23,274 bases of DNA. It comes from an uncultured Cardiobacterium sp. (lineage in GTDB: Bacteria > Pseudomonadota > Gammaproteobacteria > Cardiobacteriales > Cardiobacteriaceae). Every line of letters starts with the position of its first letter. Within the stretch, counting starts at the first letter, position 1. The stretch is taken from positions 1-23,274 of the forward strand of contig NZ_CALIZP010000042.1 of NCBI RefSeq assembly GCF_938028825.1, written 5' to 3'. Positions 14,578 through 21,031 of the stretch are shown here, piece after piece. The notes under the pieces are model-generated. The model was not told where the DNA came from, made no database searches, and saw only the letters and a list, made by a program, of their open reading frames with translations. Both the position numbers and the translations under genes were made by a program.

Positions 14578-14759
14578 GCGTTTCAGGCAGACATGATCGC
14601 CAAGCGGGGAAACGATGCGCTCTGTTGATGTTGAGACCTTGCAGGCAACGCCGCTACGTTTATTCGTTCCACCGTCCCCCAAAATCTGCCACGCGGCGCA
14701 AATACCGGCTCCGCCAAGCGGCGGGCTTTGCCGCTGTGTGGTTTGTCTGCCGCCCATCC

Positions 14760-14785
14760 TGCCCTCCCCCACGGGAGGGCATTTT
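14760..14785 (+). terminator. Second hairpin terminator near the M48 gene end
   Basis: A 9-bp stem (14760-14768 with 14773-14781) is followed by TTTT on the plus strand. It would stop plus-strand transcripts from entering the M48 gene in antisense. Confidence 0.55.
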
Positions 14786-14818
14786 GTGCGCGATTTGAGT
14801 TTGGACACGCCAAACGGC

Positions 14819-16708
14819 TCAGGGGCGTGTTTGGGGTGTATGGCGGGCGGGACGGTCAGGGGCGAGGGCTTGTTGCAGGGCGAAGCGCAGGTAGGCTTGT
14901 TTGAGGGTGAGTCGCTGTTTGTGGCGGTAGTAGGTATTGATGCTGTCGAGCAGGGTCTGGCGGTAGCCGGGGGCGAGCCGGCGCAGGGTTTCGAGCTCGC
15001 GACAGAGGCGCAGGCCGTTTTGGTGGGCTTCGGTGTCGATGGGCTCGTAGGCGGGGGCATCGGCTAGTGGCAGGCCGTTTGCCAGCAGTTTTTGGTAGGT
15101 CGCGGCGGGGTCGTCGTCGTCCGGGTCGTCGCTCGCGAGGTAGGCGTAGAGGTAAGTGATGGCGTCGCGGTGGGCGCGGTAGTCGGCATCGTTGCCGCCG
15201 GGGATGCGGCTCGCGCGCCAGATGATGTAGGCGGCGAGTTCGTAGCGGCTGAGGTGGCGGTTGTGTTTGATGAGGTGGCGGATGTGTTGTTCGAGGGTGC
15301 TTTTTTCGGCTTCGCCGAGGTTCGCGGTTGCCCGGGTGAGGTGGGCGAGCAGGGCGATTTGCGCGACGGGTTCGCTGTGTTCGATGGTGGTGTAGGCGTT
15401 GCGGCTGGCGTCCAATGTGGCGCGCGGGATGCTGCCTTCGTCTTCGAGGGTGAAGTAGTAGGCACCGCTGTGGTAGATGTAGAGCGCAAGCAGGGCGGCG
15501 GCGGGGTCGATTGGTGCGGGGTAGTGGGTGGCGGCAAGGCTGCGGTCGAGACTGAGGATGGGGTAGGTGGGGTTGAGGTCGAGAGCGTCCCGGCTGCGTT
15601 TGGCGGGGTCGGTTTCGTATTGGCGGCGGCGGTGTTCCTGGATGTCGAAGAGGATGGCGTCGAGTTCTTCGGGACTGATGTCGCCGCCGCCCCAGGTGCG
15701 GATGCGTTCGGCCAGCGGCGGGTGGGTGCGCAGCAGGCGGTTCCGGCTGTTTTGGTAGTGGATGAAATAGATGTGGGCGCGGTCAGGCGGGACTCTGCGC
15801 GGGTTGATGCCGCTTTGTTGCAGGGCCCAGGCTTTTTTCAGGGCGCTGACGAGGGCGTCGGGGTTGCGGGTGTATTGCACGGCGCGGGCGTCGGCCATTT
15901 CTTCGCGGCGGCGCGAGAAGGCGGCTTGCAGCAGGCGGCCATAGAGGTAGAGGATAGAGCCGAGGAGGGTGAAGACGGCGGCGGGGATGCTGATGTCCGG
16001 GCCATCGTCGTTTCGCATGATGCCGCGCAGGTCGAAGAGTTGGGCTTCGGGGGCGGTGTGGATGCGTTCTTGGCGGTTCGGCCAGTCGCTGATGATGTAG
16101 TAGCCATGCACCATCGCGGTGAGGCGGGCGTAGATGGCGAGGTCGCCGTTTTCGATGTGGCCATATTCGTGGGCGATGATGGCTTGCAGTTCGTCGCGGG
16201 TGAGGCTGTCGAGCGCGCCCTGGCTGACGGTGAGGGCAAGGCTGCCGTCGGCACCGCCGAGGATGTAGGCATTGATGCTGTCGTCGTTGCGCTGGATGTA
16301 GGTGGCAGGGACGGGGTTGCCGGAGGCGGCGCTCATTTCGGCGACGAGGTTGGTGTAGAGGCGGTCGGCGCGGTGGGTTTCGGGGCGGGCGGGTTCGGCG
16401 CGCAGGGCGCGCGCCTGTTCGTCGGCACCCGTTGAGCGCATTTTCCGCCGCATGTCGGCGTAGGCGGCGAGCATGATGAGGGTCGGGATGAGTCCGGCGA
16501 TGAGGCTGATGTGGAGGTAGGCGCGGGCGAAGCTGTGCGGGCTGTTTTCGCTGACGGCGGCGATGAGGGGGCTGATACCGAAGAGGGTCAGCCCGCAGGC
16601 AAGGCTGTAAGTGAGATAGCTGGCGAGCGCACCCAGCCAGAAGGCGGTTTGCAGGCGGCGGCTGGCGGCGTCCGCCCGGCGGTGCGCTGCGCGGAAGAGG
16701 GTCGCCAT
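14819..16708 (-). CDS. M48-family membrane zinc metalloprotease
   Basis: The 629-residue protein has two membrane spans near the N-terminus (about 22-50 and 65-85) and a possible third pair around 240-262. The M48 zinc motif HEYGH lies at 180-184, and the third-ligand Glu is in SRRREEMADARAVQYTRNPDALVSALKKA. The active site probably faces the cytoplasm, as in HtpX. After the protease domain, roughly 300 C-terminal residues are helical and charged with no recognised domain; M48 proteins of this size next to lemA are common. The role is probably membrane protein quality control. The start at 16708 overlaps the lemA stop by one base (TGATG), so the pair is translationally coupled. Confidence 0.88.
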   Translation of the reverse strand: MATLFRAAHRRADAASRRLQTAFWLGALASYLTYSLACGLTLFGISPLIAAVSENSPHSFARAYLHISLIAGLIPTLIMLAAYADMRRKMRSTGADEQARALRAEPARPETHRADRLYTNLVAEMSAASGNPVPATYIQRNDDSINAYILGGADGSLALTVSQGALDSLTRDELQAIIAHEYGHIENGDLAIYARLTAMVHGYYIISDWPNRQERIHTAPEAQLFDLRGIMRNDDGPDISIPAAVFTLLGSILYLYGRLLQAAFSRRREEMADARAVQYTRNPDALVSALKKAWALQQSGINPRRVPPDRAHIYFIHYQNSRNRLLRTHPPLAERIRTWGGGDISPEELDAILFDIQEHRRRQYETDPAKRSRDALDLNPTYPILSLDRSLAATHYPAPIDPAAALLALYIYHSGAYYFTLEDEGSIPRATLDASRNAYTTIEHSEPVAQIALLAHLTRATANLGEAEKSTLEQHIRHLIKHNRHLSRYELAAYIIWRASRIPGGNDADYRAHRDAITYLYAYLASDDPDDDDPAATYQKLLANGLPLADAPAYEPIDTEAHQNGLRLCRELETLRRLAPGYRQTLLDSINTYYRHKQRLTLKQAYLRFALQQALAPDRPARHTPQTRP

Positions 16709-17289
16709 CAGTTGAATTTCACTTGTACGGGGACGCGTTTGTTGTCGATGTCGTCGATTTCCAGCAGGCTGTTGGTGCGGAAGGCGAAGATGCCGGCGAT
16801 GATGTTGGCGGGGAATTGCTGCATGGCGTTGTTGTAGTCGGTCACGCTGTCGTTGTAGTACTGGCGCGCGAAGGCGATGCGGTTTTCGGTTGAGGCGATT
16901 TCTTCGCGCAGGGCGGCGAGCTGGTTGTCCGCCTTGAGGTCGGGATAATTTTCAAAGGTGGCGTAGAGACCGCCGAGGCGCGCGCCGAGTGCCTGTTCGG
17001 CTGCCGCCAGTTCGCCGAGGCCCGCCGTGCCGCCGCCGGTGTTTTTCAGGGCGTTGGCGGCGTGGTTGCGCGCGGCGATGACGCTGGTCAGGGTTTCTTG
17101 TTCGTGTTGCAGGTATTTGCGCGCGACTTCGACGAGGTTGGGGATGAGGTCGTAGCGGCGGGTGAGCTGCACGTCAATCTGCGCGAAGGCGTTTTTGTAT
17201 TCGTTGCGCTTGTTGACGAGGCTGTTGTAGATGCCGACGGAGACGGCAATGGCGATGACGACGAGGGCGAGGATGATCCAGCCAATCAT
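16708..17289 (-). CDS. LemA family protein
   Basis: The 193-residue protein has an N-terminal membrane anchor (IGWIILALVVIAIAVSVGIYNSLV) and then the LemA signature. NEYKNAFAQIDVQLTRRYDLIPNLVEVARKYLQHEQETL is followed by the conserved LKADNQLAALREEIASTENRIAFARQYYNDSV and YNNAMQQFPANIIAGIF. LemA proteins form helical bundles at the membrane; their biochemical role is unsettled. They are often encoded beside M48 proteases or TPM-domain proteins, as here. The start at 17289 has AAGGAG-like GGAGAAAAC upstream. It is divergent from rnpB. Confidence 0.93.
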   Translation of the reverse strand: MIGWIILALVVIAIAVSVGIYNSLVNKRNEYKNAFAQIDVQLTRRYDLIPNLVEVARKYLQHEQETLTSVIAARNHAANALKNTGGGTAGLGELAAAEQALGARLGGLYATFENYPDLKADNQLAALREEIASTENRIAFARQYYNDSVTDYNNAMQQFPANIIAGIFAFRTNSLLEIDDIDNKRVPVQVKFN

Positions 17290-17354
17290 GGGTTTTCTCC
17301 TTGTTTTCAGTGGGGTTAGGGGATGTTCGCTATTGTAGGTTTCGCGGTTTTTGC

Positions 17355-17383
17355 TTGCAAGGCGGGCGGGCTGTCCCTACAAT
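17355..17383 (+). promoter_or_regulatory. rnpB promoter
   Basis: TTGCAA (17355-17360), a 17-base spacer and TACAAT (17378-17383) form a near-consensus sigma-70 promoter. It predicts transcription from about 17390, the expected 5' end of RNase P RNA. Confidence 0.8.
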
Positions 17384-17390
17384 CCGCGCC

Positions 17391-17725
17391 CTGAGTTCGC
17401 CAGGCAATCGCTGTGCTTCGGTGCAGAGGAAAGTCCGGGCTCCACAGGGCAGGGTGCCGGGTAACACCCGGGCGGCGCGAGCCGACGGAAAGTGCCACAG
17501 AAAAGATACCGCCTGCGTCGCAGGTAAGGGTGAAATGGTGCGGTAAGAGCGCACCGCAAGGCCGGTAACGGGCTTGGCAGGGCAAACCCCACCCGGAGCA
17601 AGACCAAATAGGGAATCCATGCGGCGGCCCGCCGTGATTCCGGGTAGGTTGCTACAGGTATCCGGCAACGGGTATCGCAGAGGAATGATTGCCCACGACA
17701 GAACCCGGCTTATCGGCGAACTCTT
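17391..17725 (+). ncRNA. rnpB: RNase P RNA, bacterial type A
   Basis: The catalytic RNA of RNase P, which trims tRNA 5' leaders. The conserved CR-I segment GAGGAAAGTCCGGGCTCC (about 17426) and the blocks GGTAAGGGTGAAA, GGTGCGGTAAGAGCGCACCG, ACCCGGAGCAAGACCAAATAG and CACGACAGAACCCGGCTTAT are present in order. Helix P1 pairs GAGTTCGCC (17393-17401) with GGCGAACTC (17715-17723). P3 and P12 are short, giving about 335 nt against 377 in E. coli. Confidence 0.96.
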
Positions 17726-17744
17726 CTCTTTACTTCTCGAATAT

Positions 17745-17821
<77 letters not shown>

Positions 17822-17842
17822 TCTTTCATTCCGCCCAATTCC

Positions 17843-18646
17843 GTGATTCTCCACGAAGCCCGTCATTTGGCGGTTTTCTTGTCTTCCTGTTTCCCCATAG
17901 CGCTCCGCCTGATTCCGCCACCATCCGCACGTAAATGCGACAGGGGCGGCTCGACCAATCACGGCATCACGCAGGCCACCTATGACGCCTGGCGCGAGCT
18001 GCACGGCAGGCCGTCGCGTTCCGTGCGCGCTATTGAGCACGCTGAGGTGGATGCCATCTACCGTGAGCAGTTTGCCAACAAGATTCTCTTCGACAAGCTA
18101 CCGCTGGGACTGGATTACGCCCTGTTCGATTTTGCCGTCAACAGCGGCGTGTCGCGCGCGGTGCGGTTCCTGCAGCGTATCCTCAAGGTGCGCGCGGATG
18201 GTTCACTCGGCGCAAAGACGCTGGCGGCATTGGCGGAGGCGGATGTTGGGCAGGTCATCAAGGACTTGTGCAAGGACCGGCTGCGCTTTTTGCGGCGGCT
18301 GAAAGCGTGGAAACACTTCGGCAAGGGCTGGGCGAAGCGCGTCAACCGCGCGGAAATGAACGCGCTTGCCATGATTGCGGGCGGTCAGGTGGTGGCCGCC
18401 ACCGAACCGGATGGTGCAGCGCTTGGCCTCGGTCAGCAAAAGCTCTCGGCGACGGTTGCCGACAACAAGGCGGCGGCAGTCGGTTTGTTCGGCGCGGCAG
18501 GCACGGCATTGGAGCAGGCGGCAGATGTGAAATTCAGCCTGCTGTCGGTCTTCGACAACATCCCGTCGTGGTTCTGGCTGGCGCTGGTCGCCGGGCTGTT
18601 TGCCTACATCATTTGGAGCAAGCACCGTGTGGCTGTCAAAGATTAA
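17843..18646 (+). pseudogene. 5'-truncated phage endolysin (GH108 family)
   Basis: Recognisable sequence begins at about 17939 with DRGGSTNHGITQATYDAW. It continues through the GH108 domain (KLPLGLDYALFDFAVNSGVSRAVRFLQ), a peptidoglycan-binding part (VRADGSLGAKTLAALA), and a C-terminal membrane segment (IPSWFWLALVAGLFAYIIWSKHR). GH108 endolysins normally start about 20 residues earlier with the catalytic HEGG motif; here that part is missing. The upstream 95 bases read as unrelated residues from a GTG at 17843 without a Shine-Dalgarno site. The gene was probably cut when the tRNA-side prophage end formed, and should lack muramidase activity. It overlaps the next gene by 20 bases. Confidence 0.7.
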
Positions 18647-18893
18647 GGCCGTTATCGGCACGGTATGGCTATACGTGGTCGCCGTGCTGGTGGTGTTGCT
18701 GGCACTGGCGAACAGGCGCAATGCGTCTTTGCGTGAAGAGATTGCCAAACGCGAGGCGGCGCGGCTGCAAGCGGTCGCCAACCGTCTGCAACAACAGGCA
18801 GAGCGCTCACGGCAGGCGTCGGCAGCGGCGCAACAGGAACGCGCCCGCGTTGAAAAGGACATCAGCGCGGGGAGGCGGGATTATTTTGAGTAG
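18627..18893 (+). CDS. Phage membrane/coiled-coil protein (spanin- or DUF2681-like)
   Basis: The 88-residue product has a short basic N-terminus, one membrane span (about 9-28, VIGTVWLYVVAVLVVLLALA), then a long Ala/Gln/Glu/Arg-rich helix likely to form a coiled coil (about 29-78). That layout is typical of inner-membrane spanins (Rz) and of DUF2681 proteins in prophages of Haemophilus and Neisseria. The GTG at 18627 is preferred: GGAG lies 9 bases upstream and it overlaps the endolysin 3' end. Its 3' end overlaps the antisense lipoprotein gene. Confidence 0.6.
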   Translation: MWLSKIKAVIGTVWLYVVAVLVVLLALANRRNASLREEIAKREAARLQAVANRLQQQAERSRQASAAAQQERARVEKDISAGRRDYFE

Positions 18894-19267
18894 AAGGGCT
18901 TGAGCAGATTGTTGGCTTCTTCCACGGTCAGGCAAAAGCGTTCTACGACCTGCCGCTGTTCGGGATACACATCGCAGTTGTAGCGTTCTTTGAAAGGCGC
19001 TTGTGTATCGTTCAAGAACGATGGGTCATAAACATAGATAAGCGCAACAGGAGAAAGACTGGTAAGCGGATAAGACGGTTTGCTTTTACCGTGATTAAGA
19101 ACAACCGTTGCACATGGCGCAGACTTACCGTCGTTACATATCAGTCCTGAGATGTTGCTCACTTCCGCCAGCGTCGCATTTTTACCCGCTTTGATATGGC
19201 GGATGTGATCGTTATCACCACAACCGGTCAATGTCAGAAACGCCAATATGAGCAAAGATTTTTTCAT
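18881..19267 (-). CDS. Small lipoprotein on the opposite strand (probable moron)
   Basis: The 128-residue product has a lipoprotein signal (MKKSLLILAFLTLTGC, Cys at about 16). The mature part includes SNISGLICNDGKSAPCATVVLNHGKS and YNCDVYPEQRQVVERFCLTVEEANNLL. Five Cys after the signal suggest disulfides in the periplasm. No family is recognised. It runs against all other genes of the segment, and the region is visibly richer in A+T than the surrounding phage and host DNA. It has its own Shine-Dalgarno (GAGGA). This is the pattern of a moron, often altering the cell surface or blocking superinfection; that role is inference. Its 3' end overlaps the spanin-like gene by 13 bases. Confidence 0.72.
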   Translation of the reverse strand: MKKSLLILAFLTLTGCGDNDHIRHIKAGKNATLAEVSNISGLICNDGKSAPCATVVLNHGKSKPSYPLTSLSPVALIYVYDPSFLNDTQAPFKERYNCDVYPEQRQVVERFCLTVEEANNLLKPFYSK

Positions 19268-19349
19268 GATGCAGTCCTCGAAAATGGGGACTACATTCTA
19301 ACCAAATTCCGGCAACCCGCCGGGATGTTGCCATCAAGGCAACCCATCT

Positions 19350-19373
19350 GCCGCCCTCGGGCGGCTTTTTATT
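19350..19373 (+). terminator. Terminator upstream of the 115-aa gene
   Basis: Stem GCCGCC/GGCGGC with a 4-nt loop is followed by TTTTTATTT. A second hairpin GTTGCC/GGCAAC lies just before it (19327-19343). Confidence 0.75.
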
Positions 19374-19386
19374 TGGAGTAAATACC

Positions 19387-19734
19387 ATGACGAACCAATC
19401 AAAAGAGAACTACATCAAACTGATCCACGACATCTGGCCTGCCCTGAGCGCCTACACTGCTGATGATGTCAATGAAGACGCCGCGCATGTGGCTGACTAC
19501 GTCATCGACGAATTTGTCAGCGTTTGCAAGCCGATTGCAGCGCTCACAACCATCATGAGCAAGATTGTTGAGTTGATGAAACACAAACAACCATATGAAT
19601 TGTCAGACGATCTGTACGCGCAACTGCACCAGCTGATTGTGACGTTGGGCACCACTCGCCGTTTGCGTTTCATCCTGAATACTGCTGCTCTCAAGAACCG
19701 TAGCGCGATGGAAATCGCCCTGATGGACATCTAA
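19387..19734 (+). CDS. Phage hypothetical protein, 115 aa
   Basis: A soluble, probably all-helical protein (KLIHDIWPALSAYTADDV, HVADYVIDEFVSVCKPIAALTTIMSKIVELMKH, LHQLIVTLGTTRRLRFILNTAALKNRS). No family is recognised. GGAGTAA lies 7 bases before the ATG. It stands alone between two terminators (19350-19373 and 19736-19761) and has lower GC than the packaging genes. This suggests an independently expressed cargo gene, perhaps linked to the neighbouring lipoprotein. Confidence 0.7.
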   Translation: MTNQSKENYIKLIHDIWPALSAYTADDVNEDAAHVADYVIDEFVSVCKPIAALTTIMSKIVELMKHKQPYELSDDLYAQLHQLIVTLGTTRRLRFILNTAALKNRSAMEIALMDI

Positions 19735-19735
19735 G

Positions 19736-19761
19736 CAACGCCCTGCGGGGCGTTTTCTTTT
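19736..19761 (+). terminator. Terminator of the 115-aa gene
   Basis: Stem AACGCCC/GGGCGTT-type hairpin followed by TTTCTTTT starts within a few bases of the stop codon. Confidence 0.75.
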
Positions 19762-19771
19762 GGCATAAGCA

Positions 19772-19803
19772 AAACCCCGCGAGGCGGCAACTTCGCGGGG
19801 TTT
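19772..19803. terminator. Long-stem hairpin, second terminator
   Basis: An 11-bp perfect stem AAACCCCGCGA/TCGCGGGGTTT with a 10-nt loop. A weak T run follows. It forms a double terminator with the preceding hairpin or a structured leader for the next small gene. Confidence 0.55.
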
Positions 19804-19832
19804 CTGGTCATCAACTTAAAGAGGCTAAGTCA

Positions 19833-20009
19833 ATGAATGCAGTGAAGTATAGCAAGGCGCGGGTGGAAATTCACTCACGGGAAGGTCTGAAAATGGAAAT
19901 GTACGCAAGTCCGTTTGTACGGGGCTGTGTTGGTGTGGCGGTGTTACTTGTCGCGGCAGGGTTGTTTTTACTGCTGGCAACCCCGTTTGCGCAGGTGGTC
20001 AAGGGGTAG
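19833..20009 (+). CDS. Small membrane protein, 58 aa
   Basis: The short frame starts at ATG 19833 with GAGG 9 bases upstream. About 27 mostly polar residues (MNAVKYSKARVEIHSREG...) precede one hydrophobic span (CVGVAVLLVAAGLFLLLATPF) and a short basic end. It sits between the terminators and the Rz1-like gene, in a lysis-gene setting. A holin or accessory lysis role is possible, but a single-span protein of this layout is not diagnostic. No family is recognised. Confidence 0.5.
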   Translation: MNAVKYSKARVEIHSREGLKMEMYASPFVRGCVGVAVLLVAAGLFLLLATPFAQVVKG

Positions 20010-20053
20010 CCACATGGGTTGGAACACGCGGGATGTTTAGTGGTGTTGTTTAC

Positions 20054-20302
20054 ATGACGAAATGGATGACGGCGGCATTGGCCGCTCTTTTTTTGGCATT
20101 GGCGGGCTGTGCGGCGCGGGTTGAGTATGTACCTTTGACCGTATCCTGCCCGCCGGTGCCGCCCCTGCCGTCCATATCGGCGCAGGAATTGCAGCCGCTT
20201 ACGGATGATGCGTATCGCCGTTTGGTCGAGCGCGAGTTGCGCCTGAAGGAGCACATCGGACAGTTACGCGCGCTGTGTGAGGAAGAAGGCAATGGTAAAT
20301 GA
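20054..20302 (+). CDS. Rz1-like spanin lipoprotein
   Basis: The 82-residue product has a lipoprotein signal with lipobox LALAGC (Cys at about 19) and a short, proline-rich mature part (VSCPPVPPLPSIS). A helical C-terminus follows (DDAYRRLVERELRLKEHIGQLRALCEEE). These are features of outer-membrane spanin subunits, which join an inner-membrane partner to fuse the two membranes at lysis. A likely partner is the protein at 18627, although spanin genes are usually adjacent or overlapping, so the pairing is inferred. The start at 20054 opens the signal peptide. The 3' end overlaps the next gene by 11 bases. Confidence 0.7.
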   Translation: MTKWMTAALAALFLALAGCAARVEYVPLTVSCPPVPPLPSISAQELQPLTDDAYRRLVERELRLKEHIGQLRALCEEEGNGK

Positions 20303-20537
20303 CAATAATGAAGGAACAACGGTGAGTGTGGAAAGTGATTTGGCAGTATTGACCGCGCGGGTGGACCGTAACGAGCGTGACCTGCGCCGCCTGGAAGAGG
20401 AACACGACGAGGCGATGACCACGCTGCGCGGCATTGACCGCCAGTTGGCGCAAATCAAATGGATTCTGTCCGGTGCGGTATTCACCCTGATCGCGCAGGA
20501 AGTCGGCCTCCTGGGTGCGCTGAAAGGGATGTTGTGA
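20292..20537 (+). CDS. XhlA-like coiled-coil membrane protein
   Basis: The 81-residue protein has a coiled coil (about 12-55, LTARVDRNERDLRRLEEEHDEAMTTLRGIDRQLAQIKW) and a C-terminal membrane span (ILSGAVFTLIAQEVGLLGALKGML). This is the layout of XhlA-type haemolysin/holin-accessory proteins of phages, which help with lysis from the membrane. The ATG at 20292 is taken; a GTG at 20277 would add five residues. It overlaps the Rz1-like gene upstream, and its stop overlaps the terminase small-subunit start (TGATG), so translation is coupled. Confidence 0.65.
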   Translation: MVNDNNEGTTVSVESDLAVLTARVDRNERDLRRLEEEHDEAMTTLRGIDRQLAQIKWILSGAVFTLIAQEVGLLGALKGML

Positions 20538-21031
20538 TGGCACGTCTCACGCCGGAGCAGTGGGAGAAGGTGCGCGTTGACCACGAGGTCAACGGCATGT
20601 CTTTCAGCGAGCTGGAACGCAAGTATGGCGTCAACAATTCGAACATCAGTCGGCGCGCGAAGAAAGAGGGCTGGAATCAGACGGAAACGCAGAACTTGAT
20701 TACCGCAACCGTCGAAAATGAAAAGGAAAAATTGGCCCTGCGCAGAGAAACGCAGAAGCTGAACGCAGAAACGCAGAGGGCGGTGCAGGAAGCGGTATTC
20801 GACCGCCTCGCTTTCGAATTACAGAGCAACGCAGACTTCCAGGCGGTGCGCGACAAGGCAATGGGATTGCTGGCCGGAACCGACAAGATAGGTGAGGTGA
20901 AGCAAGTGGCCGATGTGCTACAGATGCAGCGCAAGGCGATGCTGGGCGATGGCCCGGCGGTCGCGGTGCAGGTCAACAACAACGCGCCACAGCGGATTGA
21001 GCGGGTGGTGGTGGATGCCGATCCGCATTAA
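20537..21031 (+). CDS. Phage terminase small subunit
   Basis: The 164-residue protein has an N-terminal helix-turn-helix (about 20-45, MSFSELERKYGVNNSNISRRAKKEGW) used to recognise phage DNA. A long central helix follows for oligomer formation (NEKEKLALRRETQKLNAETQRAVQEAVFDRL), with a C-terminal tail (VAVQVNNNAPQRIERVVVD) for contact with the large subunit. It starts the packaging process by binding the pac or cos site. The start overlaps the stop of the XhlA-like gene, and its 3' end overlaps the large-subunit start by 17 bases. Confidence 0.82.
   Translation: MARLTPEQWEKVRVDHEVNGMSFSELERKYGVNNSNISRRAKKEGWNQTETQNLITATVENEKEKLALRRETQKLNAETQRAVQEAVFDRLAFELQSNADFQAVRDKAMGLLAGTDKIGEVKQVADVLQMQRKAMLGDGPAVAVQVNNNAPQRIERVVVDADPH

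Larger units (their letters stand above)
14452..14818. repeat. Repeat-rich intergenic region with several hairpins
   Basis: No gene is supported. An imperfect direct repeat TTGCAGGCRACGYCGCTACG occurs at about 14484-14503 and 14639-14658. CCGCTTGGCGG (about 14521) recurs inverted as CCGCCAAGCGG (about 14711). GAAACCCGGCAACCACACCG (about 14503) resembles the interior of the 505-661 element (about 584-609). A hairpin at 14538-14555 and two terminators (14558-14577, 14760-14785) lie inside. Confidence 0.6.

Noticed and set aside
15092..16435. Long plus-strand open frame (about 447 codons), Val/Gly-rich
   Set aside because: It is the mirror of the M48 protease gene, which has clear catalytic motifs. 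The peptide is low-complexity.
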